Shown here one piece after another: positions 8,858 to 18,480 of a stretch of DNA of 64,000 nt. The stretch comes from Chryseobacterium artocarpi. GTDB lineage: Bacteria > Bacteroidota > Bacteroidia > Flavobacteriales > Weeksellaceae. The stretch lies in contig NZ_MAYH01000045.1 in assembly GCF_001684975.1 (NCBI RefSeq), positions 310,001 through 374,000 of the forward strand. Reading direction: 5' to 3'. A program made the translations under genes and the position numbers. The notes below the pieces were generated by a model. That model had not been told where the DNA came from and did no database searches. It saw only the letters and a program-made list of their open reading frames with translations. How positions within the stretch are numbered: position 1 is the stretch's first letter; every line of letters begins with the position of its first letter.

Positions 8858-10899
8858 ACACACGTTATTTAAAAATCTTTTCCGTCCTGGTTGTAATCGC
8901 CCTTATTTTTGTGGCGAGACTTGCGTATTTGCAGTTATTTACAGATCGTTATGCATTAAATGCGGCTAATACTTCCATTAAAATTGAATATGTAATTCCT
9001 CAACGTGGAGTTATTTTTGACCGAAACGGGAAGATCATGGTAGGGAATCAACCTGCTTACGAAATTTCCTTTACTCAGGCTTTAATGAAACCTGATTTTG
9101 ATACATTAGGCTTTTGTAGTCTGATGAAGATCAGCAAAACAGACTTTATCAACAAGGTCAATCTTATAAAAAAAGAAAAATACTATTCTAAGCTGACTCC
9201 TATGACTTTTTTAAAGGATCTCAGCAGAGAAGATATTGCAAGAGTACAGGAGATTATTTTTAAATACCCTGCATTTAATATTGTACAGAGACCTCAGCGT
9301 CAATATGAAGTTTCTACTTCCGGAAACCTTTTAGGGTATACCAGTGAAGTAAATGAAAGAGAAATTAAAAAAGATTCTACTTACTATTTACCCGGAGATT
9401 TTATCGGGAAAACGGGAGTGGAAAAGTCTTATGAAAAGGAGCTTCGTGGCGTAAAAGGAATGAAGTATATCCAGAAGGATATCAGACTTCGAAACATTGG
9501 ATCCTATAAAAACGGAGCTTTGGACAAAGATGTAATTACTGGTAAAGATATTACATTAACTATTGATTATGATCTTCAAAGAACAGCTGAAGAAATGTTG
9601 GTTAACAAACACGGCGCAATTGTAGCTATTGACCCTAATAACGGGGAAGTATTAGTTGCTGCTACCGGACCGGATATTGATCCCAATCTATTTACCGGAC
9701 CATATAAATCTAAAAATTTATACGCCTTATCAAAAGATACACTTTATGAGAATAAACCTACTTTTGATCGTTCTTTACAGGCGGGCTATCCTCCAGGTTC
9801 TACCTTCAAACTGTTAACTGCTTTGGCAGCTATGCAGATGGGAGTAATGGATGAAAAGACTATTTTCCCTTGTGGTGGAGGTTTCTTCTATAAAGGTAAA
9901 AGAATCAAAGGTCATGGTGGAGCAGATCCGCTTATTCCTTCTATTCAGGTTTCCAGTAACTGTTTTTTCACATATGCATTTATTGCAATCATCAAAAAAT
10001 ATCCGGGCAATCCTTCAAAAGGTGTTGATGAATGGAAGAAGATCATGAGCAGTTTTGGAGTTGGAGAGTTTTTAAATAATGACTTTGCAGTGGGAGCGAA
10101 AGGAAGAATCCCTTCCGGAGATTTTTATGAAAGAAGGTTTAAAGCGATCATGAAAGCAAGCGGTTCCCAAAGAACAGATTTTAAAAACTGGGATGAAATG
10201 TCAACCGGAGCTATCTATAATGGAATGGGGCAGGGTGATGTTTTGGTAACTCCTATTCAGCTGGCAAATTATGTGGCTGCTATTGCTAACAAAGGATGGT
10301 ATTATACACCTCATATCGTAAAAGCAATTGACGGAAAAGCAAACCCTGATCCAAGATTTAAGGTTAAACATAAAACTCTGGTAGATCCAAAACATTTTGA
10401 GCCTGTTTTAAAAGGGATGGAAGCCGTAGTTCTGAGAGGAACAGCAAGAGGATTGAAATCCAACGATTTTACACAATTAGCCAAGACAGGTACAGCACAG
10501 GTTCCACAGGGAAAAGATAACTCTATTTTTGTATTGATCGCCCCTGCTGATAAACCGAAAATTGTTGTGGTTGCAGTAATGGAGCATGCAGGATTTGGAG
10601 CAACTTGGGCAGGTCCGGCTTGTACAGTAATTGCAGAAAAATATATTACAGGTGATTTGAAGAGAGAGAACCTGTATAAGAAAATGATTACTTCGAGTTT
10701 CATGCCAGAGTACAAAAGGCAATGGATTGCAGATTTGAAGCGTAAAGGACTTTATAAAGATCCTAAACCGGATTCAATAAAACAAAAAAGAATAAAAGAT
10801 AGTCTGGAACTCGTTAAACAGCAAAAAGCAAAACTTCAAAAGAAAATAGAAGACGAAGCTAAAAATAATAAAACTGCTAAAAAACCTACTAAGCAATGA
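8854..10899 (+). CDS. mrdA: Penicillin-binding protein 2, elongasome transpeptidase
   Basis: 681 aa class B PBP. It has an N-terminal membrane anchor (about residues 6-27), the PBP dimer domain (RGVIFDRNGK, about 53) and the transpeptidase domain. Catalytic motifs: SxxK as S316-T-F-K319, SSN in QVSSNCF, and KTG at K544-T-G546. The start is a TTG whose last two bases fall in the mreD TGA stop. This is the only in-frame option that keeps the anchor. A Lys-rich charged tail of about 45 residues at the C-terminus looks like a coiled coil. It cross-links lateral wall peptidoglycan with RodA, encoded directly downstream. Confidence 0.96.
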   Translation: MNTRYLKIFSVLVVIALIFVARLAYLQLFTDRYALNAANTSIKIEYVIPQRGVIFDRNGKIMVGNQPAYEISFTQALMKPDFDTLGFCSLMKISKTDFINKVNLIKKEKYYSKLTPMTFLKDLSREDIARVQEIIFKYPAFNIVQRPQRQYEVSTSGNLLGYTSEVNEREIKKDSTYYLPGDFIGKTGVEKSYEKELRGVKGMKYIQKDIRLRNIGSYKNGALDKDVITGKDITLTIDYDLQRTAEEMLVNKHGAIVAIDPNNGEVLVAATGPDIDPNLFTGPYKSKNLYALSKDTLYENKPTFDRSLQAGYPPGSTFKLLTALAAMQMGVMDEKTIFPCGGGFFYKGKRIKGHGGADPLIPSIQVSSNCFFTYAFIAIIKKYPGNPSKGVDEWKKIMSSFGVGEFLNNDFAVGAKGRIPSGDFYERRFKAIMKASGSQRTDFKNWDEMSTGAIYNGMGQGDVLVTPIQLANYVAAIANKGWYYTPHIVKAIDGKANPDPRFKVKHKTLVDPKHFEPVLKGMEAVVLRGTARGLKSNDFTQLAKTGTAQVPQGKDNSIFVLIAPADKPKIVVVAVMEHAGFGATWAGPACTVIAEKYITGDLKRENLYKKMITSSFMPEYKRQWIADLKRKGLYKDPKPDSIKQKRIKDSLELVKQQKAKLQKKIEDEAKNNKTAKKPTKQ

Positions 10900-12125
10900 A
10901 ATGGACAGAAGGAATAGATAAATTAGGTCTTGGACTGTATTTCCTGCTTTGCATTTTTGCTATTGCCAATATTTACAGTGTTGATCAGAAGCTGGGAGAA
11001 AAACAGTTGATGTTCTTCTGTATATCCGTTTTTGTAGGACTGATCATATTTGTAGGAAGAAGTAAATTTTTCGAGAATATGGCTGGGATTATTTATATAG
11101 GCGGAGTTCTTTTGCTAATTGGTCTTTTCCCTTTCGGTAAAGAAATCCTGGGGCAGAAGAACTGGTACAAATTCGGAAGTTTTACCATGCAGCCGGTAGA
11201 GTTTGCAAAAATTGGAACGGCATTGATGCTCGCCAATTATGTTTCAGGACCGGATTTTAATCTTAAAAACAGAAAGTCTTTATTGACAGCTTTGGGGATT
11301 ATCGGTATTCCGGCAGTAGTAGTACTTGCTATTCCGGATGTTGGATCGATGCTGGTTTTCATTGCTTTTTTCATTGCTTTATATAGAGAAGGATTGAGTG
11401 GGCTGCTGTTTGGTATAGGGTTCATTTTTGCCTCAGTCTTTTTAATAGCATTGGCAATTCCTCCTGTATATGTAGCTGTCGCTATTCTGGTTATTGCTGG
11501 GGTTTTAATTGCGATGAACTATCATAGAATGTCCTGGGATGTAATCTCTATTTCTGGGATTTCAGGATCTATTCTTTTACTTTGCGGGCTGGCATTCGGT
11601 TCTCCGTATATTTTAGAAAAACTACCAAAGCACCAGAGAGAAAGAATTGAAGTTCTTTACAAAGGTGAAAAAGCATTTAGAGATACATCAGGGTATAACT
11701 TATTATATTCCAAAACGGCGATTGGTTCCGGAGGGCTTACAGGAAAAGGATATCGTGAAGGATCCGTTACTCAGGGGAAATTTGTTCCCGAACAGGAAAC
11801 CGATTATATTTTCTGTACAGTAGGAGAAGAATGGGGGTTTATAGGAAGCGCTGTCCTTATTTTATGTTATATGGTCTACATTGGGAGAATCTATTACCTG
11901 GCAGAGAGGCAGAAATCTGCTTTTAACCGTGTATTTGGGTATTGCTTTGCGTCGATCTTGTTAATGCACTTTTCGATCAATTTAGGGATGGTTATGGGGC
12001 TTTTCCCAACGGTAGGGATTCCTCTTCCTTATTTCAGTTATGGAGGAAGTTCATTGCTTGCCTTTTCGATCATGACTTTTATTTTCTTTAAACTTAATTA
12101 TTCTGATAAAAACAGTTTAGTATAA
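10896..12125 (+). CDS. rodA: RodA peptidoglycan glycosyltransferase (SEDS)
   Basis: 409 aa integral membrane protein of the SEDS family with about ten membrane segments. It polymerises lipid II in partnership with PBP2. Family hallmarks are the loop QKNWYKFGSFTMQPVEFAKI (about residues 86-105) and the C-terminal GLFPTVGIPLPYFSYGGSS (about 370). The start codon overlaps the mrdA stop by 4 nt. Last gene of the elongasome operon. Confidence 0.96.
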   Translation: MKWTEGIDKLGLGLYFLLCIFAIANIYSVDQKLGEKQLMFFCISVFVGLIIFVGRSKFFENMAGIIYIGGVLLLIGLFPFGKEILGQKNWYKFGSFTMQPVEFAKIGTALMLANYVSGPDFNLKNRKSLLTALGIIGIPAVVVLAIPDVGSMLVFIAFFIALYREGLSGLLFGIGFIFASVFLIALAIPPVYVAVAILVIAGVLIAMNYHRMSWDVISISGISGSILLLCGLAFGSPYILEKLPKHQRERIEVLYKGEKAFRDTSGYNLLYSKTAIGSGGLTGKGYREGSVTQGKFVPEQETDYIFCTVGEEWGFIGSAVLILCYMVYIGRIYYLAERQKSAFNRVFGYCFASILLMHFSINLGMVMGLFPTVGIPLPYFSYGGSSLLAFSIMTFIFFKLNYSDKNSLV

Positions 12126-12206
12126 TTTTCAGACTTATTATTGGAAATTATTTTAATCCGCAATGTGTGGAGTGTATTCTTATATCCATTAATCATTTAT
12201 AATATT

Positions 12207-12788
12207 ATGAAAGAAGCTTATATCGTAGATAAGGATTTTGAAAATACAGATTTTGTTCAGGTTCCCTTGGAAAAAGGAGAGTATGAAAATTGTACTTTCA
12301 GAAACTGCAATTTTGAATTTTTAGATCTGTCGGGTTTCAGCTTCCAAGGTTGTGAATTTATAGAATGTAACCTCAGCATGACAAAACTTGCAGGGACGGC
12401 ATTTCGTGATGTTCTATTTAAAGAAAGTAAGATGCTGGGACTACAGTTTAATGATTGTAATGGCTTTGGTTTATCATTCAGATTTGATGGTTGTATTCTT
12501 AATAATTCAGTTTTCTACCAAACAACAATAAAGAAAACGACTTTTAATAATTGCAGGTTGGTCGAGGTCGATTTTACTGAATCCGATTTGTCAAATTCAA
12601 TATTCTGTGGCTGCGATCTGTCAGGAGCTATTTTTGATAATACAAATCTTGAGAAGGCTGATCTGAGAACATCTGTCAACTATATGATAGATCCTTCTTT
12701 AAATAGGCTTAAAAAGGCAAAATTTTCCCTTTCTGAAGTATATGGACTCCTCTATAAGTTAGATATTGAGATAGACAGGAATAGCTAG
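12207..12788 (+). CDS. Pentapeptide-repeat protein
   Basis: 193 aa from the ATG at 12207. The frame can be extended to a TTG at 12141, but that would add a hydrophobic stretch with no family match. The whole protein is built of A(D/N)LXX-like repeats (for example FRNCNFEFLDLSGFSFQGC, and LSNSIFCGCDLSGAIFDNTN), which fold as a right-handed quadrilateral beta helix. Cysteines recur inside the repeats. Some relatives (Qnr, MfpA) mimic DNA and protect gyrase, but this specific function cannot be read from the sequence. It sits 80 nt after rodA and ends at its own terminator. Confidence 0.85.
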   Translation: MKEAYIVDKDFENTDFVQVPLEKGEYENCTFRNCNFEFLDLSGFSFQGCEFIECNLSMTKLAGTAFRDVLFKESKMLGLQFNDCNGFGLSFRFDGCILNNSVFYQTTIKKTTFNNCRLVEVDFTESDLSNSIFCGCDLSGAIFDNTNLEKADLRTSVNYMIDPSLNRLKKAKFSLSEVYGLLYKLDIEIDRNS

Positions 12789-12874
12789 GTTCTAAACACA
12801 GATGCTGGATACGGATATTTTTGAAAATTTTTTTTAACAGGAAGGTATATAAATGTTAATGATCGAATTCAATA

Positions 12875-12900
12875 GAAGCAGGCTTTAATCTGCTTTTTTA
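12875..12900 (+). terminator. Terminator after the pentapeptide gene
   Basis: Hairpin AAGCAG/CTGCTT with an 8-nt loop followed by TTTTTA, on the plus strand. Confidence 0.7.
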
Positions 12901-12952
12901 TATCTGTATATTTATTGACATTAGCCAAAGTTCAATAGGAAGTATGATATAT

Positions 12953-12980
12953 AAAAAAGCCATCAAAATCTTGATGGCTT
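12953..12980 (-). terminator. Terminator of the NlpC/P60 gene
   Basis: Perfect 10-bp stem AAGCCATCAA/TTGATGGCTT with a 4-nt loop; on the minus strand it is followed by a T run. It lies 27 nt past the stop codon of the leftward gene. Confidence 0.85.
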
Positions 12981-13007
12981 CATTATTTAAATCAATTATT
13001 TATAAAA

Positions 13008-13718
13008 TTAAAAATTTGCTGGTGTAGCTGAAGTAACAGCGGCTAGGTTGTTGTAAGCTTCTCCTTGCTCGTTAATCACTCTTTTTGCGAATCTGTACTT
13101 AGGTCCCCAATAAGAATCATTAAGTGAAGAGATCATTACACCTTTAGATGTTGCTGCATGGATAAATTTAATCTCTCCTTCTTCAGTAACACTTTCTACA
13201 ATACCTACGTGAGAAATTCTTCTTCCGTGAGAAAAGAAAATCAAATCTCCTTTCTGTAGGTTTTCTTTTTCAATTCTTTCTCCCTCCTGAGCCTGAGAAG
13301 CAGCTACTCTTGGTAAAGTAAGACCTGCAGCAGCCCCGAATACAGAAAGAACAAAAGCTGAACAATCAATACCTCTTCTTGTAGTTCCTCCATATCTGTA
13401 AGGAGTTCCAAGGTATGTTTCAGCTTCAGTAAGGATACCATCAATGGTTTTATTGTATTTGATTGCTTTTGCAATCTCAGAATTATTAATAGCTTTCTTA
13501 GCGTTTGCTATAGATGCTGCCTTTTCAGCAAGGAAAGAGTCGATAAGTTTCTGCTTATCCTGCTCCATTTTTTTGTTATCTATAGAAGCTAGTTTGGCAT
13601 CTGTTTTGTATTCTTTTGTGTAAGTTGCTGGTTTTGAAACCACATAATTTGTAGCACACGATTGCAATGATACTGTAGTAACTAAAGCAACTAAATAAAA
13701 CAAAACTCTTTTCTTCAT
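13008..13718 (-). CDS. NlpC/P60 family lipoprotein, probable peptidoglycan endopeptidase
   Basis: 236 aa lipoprotein. The signal peptide ends in a lipobox LQSC (lipidated C21), a spacer of about 80 residues follows, and the NlpC/P60 domain covers about residues 95-215. The catalytic triad is visible: C119 in RRGIDCSAF, H170 in ISHVGIV and H187 in FIHAAT. Enzymes of this family cut peptide stems of peptidoglycan (Spr/MepS type). The gene stands alone, with a TACTTTTG -7 box 52 nt upstream of its start. Confidence 0.92.
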   Translation of the reverse strand: MKKRVLFYLVALVTTVSLQSCATNYVVSKPATYTKEYKTDAKLASIDNKKMEQDKQKLIDSFLAEKAASIANAKKAINNSEIAKAIKYNKTIDGILTEAETYLGTPYRYGGTTRRGIDCSAFVLSVFGAAAGLTLPRVAASQAQEGERIEKENLQKGDLIFFSHGRRISHVGIVESVTEEGEIKFIHAATSKGVMISSLNDSYWGPKYRFAKRVINEQGEAYNNLAAVTSATPANF

Positions 13719-13769
13719 ATATATTTGATTATCCGTGTTAAAAAGGAATATTTATTTTCAAAAGCATTA

Positions 13770-13777
13770 CAAAAGTA
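13770..13777 (-). promoter_or_regulatory. Putative -7 box of the NlpC/P60 gene
   Basis: The minus strand reads TACTTTTG, a TAnnTTTG match, 52 nt before the start codon. Confidence 0.5.
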
Positions 13778-13869
13778 GAGATTCCGAGCAAAAGACCCCT
13801 GATATGATAATTGTCAGGAACTTATTTTAACACTATTTAACATATTATTTACATATGTTAAAGAAAAAT

Positions 13870-13912
13870 AAACCGCAACAGCCTATTTTTGGTAAGTGTG
13901 CGGTTTTTTTTA
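13870..13912. terminator. Orphan terminator-like hairpin
   Basis: Stem AAACCGCA/TGCGGTTT with a 21-nt loop followed by a T run on the plus strand; the minus strand also ends in a T-rich stretch. No gene ends here, so the transcript it would terminate is unknown. Confidence 0.55.
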
Positions 13913-14172
13913 TTAAGATTCTTTAACAAACTCTATCGATATTCTTCTATAAATCACGTTTTGTAATCTAAAACTCTAATTTTCAAGGGTGTTAAAAAAA
14001 CAAAATTAATTTCTTGAAAACCTTGAATTAATGCGGCTTTTAAGGTTGTTTTGTCTGTTGGATTAAATTATATGTCTTTAATGTTAATGATTAGAATTTG
14101 GAATAGTGCTTTTGTTTAAAGAATAGTAAATATCTTAACAATTAGTATCTCATAGAAATTGGAATTGGGTCA

Positions 14173-14205
14173 TAAAAAAAATTCCTCAGAAAAACTGAGG
14201 AATTT
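14173..14205 (-). terminator. Terminator of glutamine synthetase
   Basis: Perfect 11-bp stem AAATTCCTCAG/CTGAGGAATTT with an A5 loop, followed on the minus strand by a T run, 26 nt after the glnA stop. Confidence 0.9.
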
Positions 14206-14230
14206 AAACTAATATGGAACTTTACAGATG

Positions 14231-16426
14231 TTATTTTGTAAACAACATTTCTCTGTATTTTGTCATTGGCCAAAGCTCGTCATCTACCATCATTTCAAGG
14301 TTATCAGAAGCATCTCTGATCCCGTCAAATAAAGGTTTTACTTTGTTACAATATGCTTCTGCCTGCTTTTGGCTGTCTGTTATGCTTTTTGCTGCTTCTC
14401 TGGCTTTAAGAAGCTCTTCAACGCCAAGTTTAATTATAGAAACATTTTCAGAAATGCTGGTAATTAAACTCATTTGTTCTTTTGCTAAAGATTTGAATTC
14501 TTTATCTCCGAAGATTTCTTTAAGACCTTTTACGTTTTCAATTAATCTGTTCTGATAATTTAAAGCCGAAGGAATGATGTGGTTTCTTGCAATATCACTT
14601 AATACTCTCGCTTCAATATCGATTACAGTAGAGTACTTTTCTAATTTGATTTCATTTCTTGCTTCAACTTCTCTATGGTTGAAGATTCCCATTTCCTCAT
14701 AAAGGTCAAGGAATTTTTTATCCATTTCCTGTTTTAAAGCTTCAGGAGTTGTTTTAAGGTTGTTCAAGCCTCTTTTTTCGGCTTCTTTTGCCCAGTCATC
14801 AGAATACCCATCTCCTTCAAACATAATGTTTTTACACTGCTTGATGTATTCTCTCAATACATTAAAGATAGCTTCGTCTTTCTTAAGACCTGTTTCAATT
14901 AAAGCATCAACTTCTTTTTTGAAATCATTAAGCTGTTTTGCAGCGATAGTATTCATAACCGTCATAGATTCTGCACAGTTTGCAGATGATCCTACCGCTC
15001 TGATCTCAAATTTATTTCCTGTAAATGCAAATGGAGAAGTTCTGTTTCTATCTGTGTTATCTAATAGAATTTCAGGAATCTTTCCAACAACATTTAATTT
15101 TAATTCTGTTTTCTCTTCCGGAGATAGTTTTCCGTTTGTTACTTTTTCAAGTTCTTCCAATACGCTGAATAACTGGCTTCCGATAAATACAGAGATAATT
15201 GCCGGAGGAGCTTCATTAGCACCTAATCTGTGATCGTTGCTTGCAGATGCGATACTCGCTCTTAGAAGATCAGCATATTCATGTACAGCTTTAATAGTAT
15301 TTACGAAGAATGTTAAGAACTGTAGGTTTTTCTTAGGGTTTTTTCCTGGGCTTAATAGGTTTTCCCCCGTATCGGTAGCTAAAGACCAGTTGTTGTGCTT
15401 TCCGCTTCCGTTTACACCAGCAAATGGTTTTTCGTGGAAAAGGATATGGAAGTGGTGTTTGTGAGCTACTCTTGCCATGATATCCATCAATAAAGAGTTG
15501 TGATCCACAGCAACGTTTACTTCTTCAAACATTGGAGCCAGCTCAAATTGGTTTGGAGCTACCTCGTTGTGTCTTGTTGTTGCCGGAATTCCAAGCTTCA
15601 TACATTCGATTTCCAATTCTTTCATGAAATTCATTACCCTTGTCGGGATAGAACCGAAATAGTGGTCATCCAATTGCTGTCCTTTTGCAGGAGAGTGTCC
15701 TAATAAAGTTTTACCTGTTAATACAAGGTCAGGACGAGATTGGTATAATGCTGAGTCAACCAGGAAATATTCTTGCTCCCAACCTAAAGTAGGAGTTACT
15801 TTCGTTACATTTTTATCAAAATACTGCATTACATTAGTTGCAGCCTCATCTACAGCATTCAAAGCTCTTAATAACGGAGCCTTATAATCTAATGTTTCTC
15901 CCGTATAAGAAATGAAGATCGATGGAATACATAAAGTAGTTCCCATGATAAATGCAGGAGATGTAGGATCCCAGGCAGTATACCCTCTTGCTTCAAATGT
16001 ATTTCTGATTCCTCCGTTCGGGAAAGAAGATGCATCCGGTTCCTGCTGAATCAATAAGTTTCCACTGAATCTCTCGATCGCTCTACCTCCTTCAATAGGT
16101 GTAAAGAATGAATCATGCTTTTCAGCAGTTGTACCTGTCAAAGGCTGAAACCAGTGAGTATAGTGAGTTACTCCTTTGCTCATTGCCCAATCCTTCATTG
16201 CTACAGCAACCTGATCTGCAATGTGTCTCTGGATTTTAGTCCCTTTTTTTACTGCATCCATAATAGACTGGAATGCTTCTTTCGTTAAATATTCTCTCAT
16301 TGTTTCTTCTGAGAAAACATTTTGGCAGAATAGTTCTGATAATTTTGCAGGGATTTCGACATTGTTGTCTTTTCTGAAATCCTTAAATGGTAGGGTTTCT
16401 AATGCTTTGAATCTTAAGGTTGACAT
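14231..16426 (-). CDS. glnA: Glutamine synthetase type III
   Basis: 731 aa, the size of the GSIII family (about 730 aa) and far longer than GSI (about 470 aa). It makes glutamine from glutamate, ammonia and ATP in the cytoplasm. GSIII signatures are visible: TPTLGWEQEYFLVD (metal-binding Glu pair), RHNEVAPNQFELAPMFE, and GVNGSGKHNNWS, whose His belongs to the active site. A C-terminal helical extension of about 200 residues is typical of the family. Both flanks are gene-free, so it is monocistronic. No gene for a PII regulator is near. Confidence 0.97.
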   Translation of the reverse strand: MSTLRFKALETLPFKDFRKDNNVEIPAKLSELFCQNVFSEETMREYLTKEAFQSIMDAVKKGTKIQRHIADQVAVAMKDWAMSKGVTHYTHWFQPLTGTTAEKHDSFFTPIEGGRAIERFSGNLLIQQEPDASSFPNGGIRNTFEARGYTAWDPTSPAFIMGTTLCIPSIFISYTGETLDYKAPLLRALNAVDEAATNVMQYFDKNVTKVTPTLGWEQEYFLVDSALYQSRPDLVLTGKTLLGHSPAKGQQLDDHYFGSIPTRVMNFMKELEIECMKLGIPATTRHNEVAPNQFELAPMFEEVNVAVDHNSLLMDIMARVAHKHHFHILFHEKPFAGVNGSGKHNNWSLATDTGENLLSPGKNPKKNLQFLTFFVNTIKAVHEYADLLRASIASASNDHRLGANEAPPAIISVFIGSQLFSVLEELEKVTNGKLSPEEKTELKLNVVGKIPEILLDNTDRNRTSPFAFTGNKFEIRAVGSSANCAESMTVMNTIAAKQLNDFKKEVDALIETGLKKDEAIFNVLREYIKQCKNIMFEGDGYSDDWAKEAEKRGLNNLKTTPEALKQEMDKKFLDLYEEMGIFNHREVEARNEIKLEKYSTVIDIEARVLSDIARNHIIPSALNYQNRLIENVKGLKEIFGDKEFKSLAKEQMSLITSISENVSIIKLGVEELLKAREAAKSITDSQKQAEAYCNKVKPLFDGIRDASDNLEMMVDDELWPMTKYREMLFTK

Positions 16427-16448
16427 ATTTGGATGAATTTTGATAGGG

Positions 16449-16456
16449 CAAATTTA
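16449..16456 (-). promoter_or_regulatory. Putative -7 box of glutamine synthetase
   Basis: The minus strand reads TAAATTTG, 22 nt before the glnA start codon. Confidence 0.55.
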
Positions 16457-16709
16457 CAAAAAAAATGAAACAAAAATGATTTTACCCTAAAAAATTAAGG
16501 GGTATTTTGAAATTTTATACAAATTAAACAATTGTTTGGTGGGTTTTCGATAGGGGTTGTCTATTGTTTCTTGTTTAAAACTAAATATCCAGGACACTTT
16601 TGAAAGAGACGAGGCTGGTAAATACATTTTACATGATACATCGTGGAATCCTGTGCGAATTAGGCGGCTGAATTAAAAGATAGTTAAAATAAAATGGGCA
16701 AAGATTTTG

Positions 16710-16717
16710 TATATTTG
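16710..16717 (+). promoter_or_regulatory. Putative -7 box that decides the start of the next gene
   Basis: TATATTTG matches TAnnTTTG. It lies inside the longest open frame (ATG at 16694), so the true start should be the ATG at 16733, only about 9-12 nt after the expected transcription start. Confidence 0.55.
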
Positions 16718-16732
16718 TGTGAAATTTATTTT

Positions 16733-18424
16733 ATGACAAATTCTAGAGCAAGAGAAACAACAGAAGCTATTGAAAGACTATATATCTCTATGAGGCACTT
16801 ATTTTATAGAGGATTTTTCAAGCCGGCAGGGGTTTCAGGAGAAAGTATCAGAAGCTTGTTAAAAACCATCAATCCGGAAATTTATGGGACTATGAATATT
16901 CCGAGTAAACTTGAACTTGATGGTTTAATGTATGTACTAGACAGGCTTCCGGAAGGGATTGAGGAGTGTGCTTTTATTCATCTTACATCAGATGAAGGGT
17001 TTGATAAAGGAAGTTTCGAACCTATTGTTCCTAAAAAGAGAAGAAGAAACTGCTATAGAATAGATGAACACCAGATGAATATAGAGGTTCTTTTGGGACG
17101 TTCTGAAATTTATGACATTCTTACCCACCTTACCTTCCTATTTATAGAAGCTGATAAAATCCGTAATCTGGCATTCATTCAAGATGAAAACTGGAAACCT
17201 ACACGTGCTTTCAAGATTATTGAAGAGGTAGTAAAAGGAGAAAAGAAATTCAGCAGAAAGGAAAAAGAAGTGGCATTGATCCACCTTTCTTCTTTAATAG
17301 GTAGATCTTTTGATGAAACATTAAGAGCTTACAATACTTTTGGAGATGATAATAATCCTGACCGTTTATTTAAAATCATTTACAACTTAGGAAAAGTAAG
17401 TCTTGAAGACGCAAAAGGAACTACGGAAAGAGAAATTCATTTCAGTGCTATATTAAAAGAAAGAGTAGGACACCACTATTTTGGTGAGAAATGGGCGAAT
17501 AAAGTAAAAGAAGTTTTATTTGAGAATAATCTTCATATGCGTCCATTACATATTATTTCGGCAAATATGCACTCTGTAAAAAATATGCTGTATGCTAATG
17601 AGGCTCTTAAAAAGAAGCATCATAATGAAGTGGATTATAAACTGTATGAAGAAATTTCAAATAAGAAAGACCTTCGTGATAAAGTATTAAAATATGCTTT
17701 AGATGAAGGAATGATTCATATTGCAGATAAAAGTGGAAGTAATATTGATGTTCAGATCATTGATCTGAGTAAAACAGACCTGAAAAATACTCCATTCGCT
17801 GATTGTAAATTTTCCGGAGATGATGTTGTCATGGTATTTGATTACGCATTCGGAGAGCAGGCTTTTGAAGTAATGGATGAGCTGTTGAAACCTTTTGAAC
17901 ATAAAGGAGAGGTATACATGATGCATGTGAAATCTGTATCCATTATGGGGAAAGCAGGAATTCTTACAGGAGAAAAAGGAGATATCATGATCCCGACTTC
18001 TCACATATTTGAAGGAACTGCGGATAACTATCCTTTTGAAAATGCATTGAAGCTTGATGATTTTGTAGATGATGAACTGAAAGCTTTTGAAGGTCCTATG
18101 ATTACCGTTTTAGGAACATCACTTCAGAATAAGGATATCCTTTCTTATTTTATGAATACTTCTTGGAGAGCGATAGGTCTTGAAATGGAAGGAGCGCATT
18201 ATCAGAAAGCAATTCAGGTAGCATCTAAGATCAGGCATCATATCTCACCGGATTTATTCGTTTGTTATGCATATTATGCTTCAGATAATCCATTGGAAAC
18301 GGGAAGTACACTATCTTCAGGTGGTTTAGGTCTTACGGGTGTAAAACCAACTTATCTGATTACTTTAAGAATTCTTGAAAAGATTTTAAGAAGCGGGAAA
18401 AAAGAAGCTTCTGCAAAGAAGTAA
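16733..18424 (+). CDS. DUF6909-type protein with nucleoside-phosphorylase-like C-terminus
   Basis: 563 aa from the ATG at 16733 (MTNSRARET); an ATG 13 codons upstream precedes the promoter box and is unlikely. I recognise the protein as a long conserved Bacteroidetes protein, from memory DUF6909. Its function is not known. The N-terminal half is helical. The C-terminal 200 residues resemble a nucleoside phosphorylase or nucleosidase fold: VMVFDYAFGEQAFEVMD, then VLGTSLQNKDI and GLEMEGAHYQKA. The last recalls the MEGAA motif that binds the ribose in that superfamily. This resemblance was judged by eye only. No signal peptide. Single gene with its own terminator. Confidence 0.75.
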   Translation: MTNSRARETTEAIERLYISMRHLFYRGFFKPAGVSGESIRSLLKTINPEIYGTMNIPSKLELDGLMYVLDRLPEGIEECAFIHLTSDEGFDKGSFEPIVPKKRRRNCYRIDEHQMNIEVLLGRSEIYDILTHLTFLFIEADKIRNLAFIQDENWKPTRAFKIIEEVVKGEKKFSRKEKEVALIHLSSLIGRSFDETLRAYNTFGDDNNPDRLFKIIYNLGKVSLEDAKGTTEREIHFSAILKERVGHHYFGEKWANKVKEVLFENNLHMRPLHIISANMHSVKNMLYANEALKKKHHNEVDYKLYEEISNKKDLRDKVLKYALDEGMIHIADKSGSNIDVQIIDLSKTDLKNTPFADCKFSGDDVVMVFDYAFGEQAFEVMDELLKPFEHKGEVYMMHVKSVSIMGKAGILTGEKGDIMIPTSHIFEGTADNYPFENALKLDDFVDDELKAFEGPMITVLGTSLQNKDILSYFMNTSWRAIGLEMEGAHYQKAIQVASKIRHHISPDLFVCYAYYASDNPLETGSTLSSGGLGLTGVKPTYLITLRILEKILRSGKKEASAKK

Positions 18425-18446
18425 TCTTAATTTTCTATTAAAATAC

Positions 18447-18480
18447 AAACCTCAGCTGTAGAAACAGCTGAGGTTTTTTT
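18447..18480 (+). terminator. Terminator after the DUF6909-type gene
   Basis: Perfect 12-bp stem AACCTCAGCTGT/ACAGCTGAGGTT with a 4-nt loop and a T run. Confidence 0.92.

Larger units (their letters stand above)
13719..14230. other. 512-nt gene-free region
   Basis: Contains the NlpC -7 box, a 10-bp inverted repeat at 13836-13862 (TTTAACATAT/ATATGTTAAA), a terminator-like hairpin at 13870-13912 with no adjoining gene, and the glnA terminator at 14173-14205. No open frame with family support was seen in either direction. Confidence 0.6.
16427..16732. other. Divergent intergenic region glnA / DUF6909 gene
   Basis: 306 nt holding the leftward glnA box and the rightward box at 16710. Nothing else was recognised. 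Confidence 0.55.

Noticed and set aside
14760..15233. 157-aa frame antisense to glutamine synthetase
   Set aside because: Composition and position mirror the GSIII gene; Phe/Ser-rich shadow frame.
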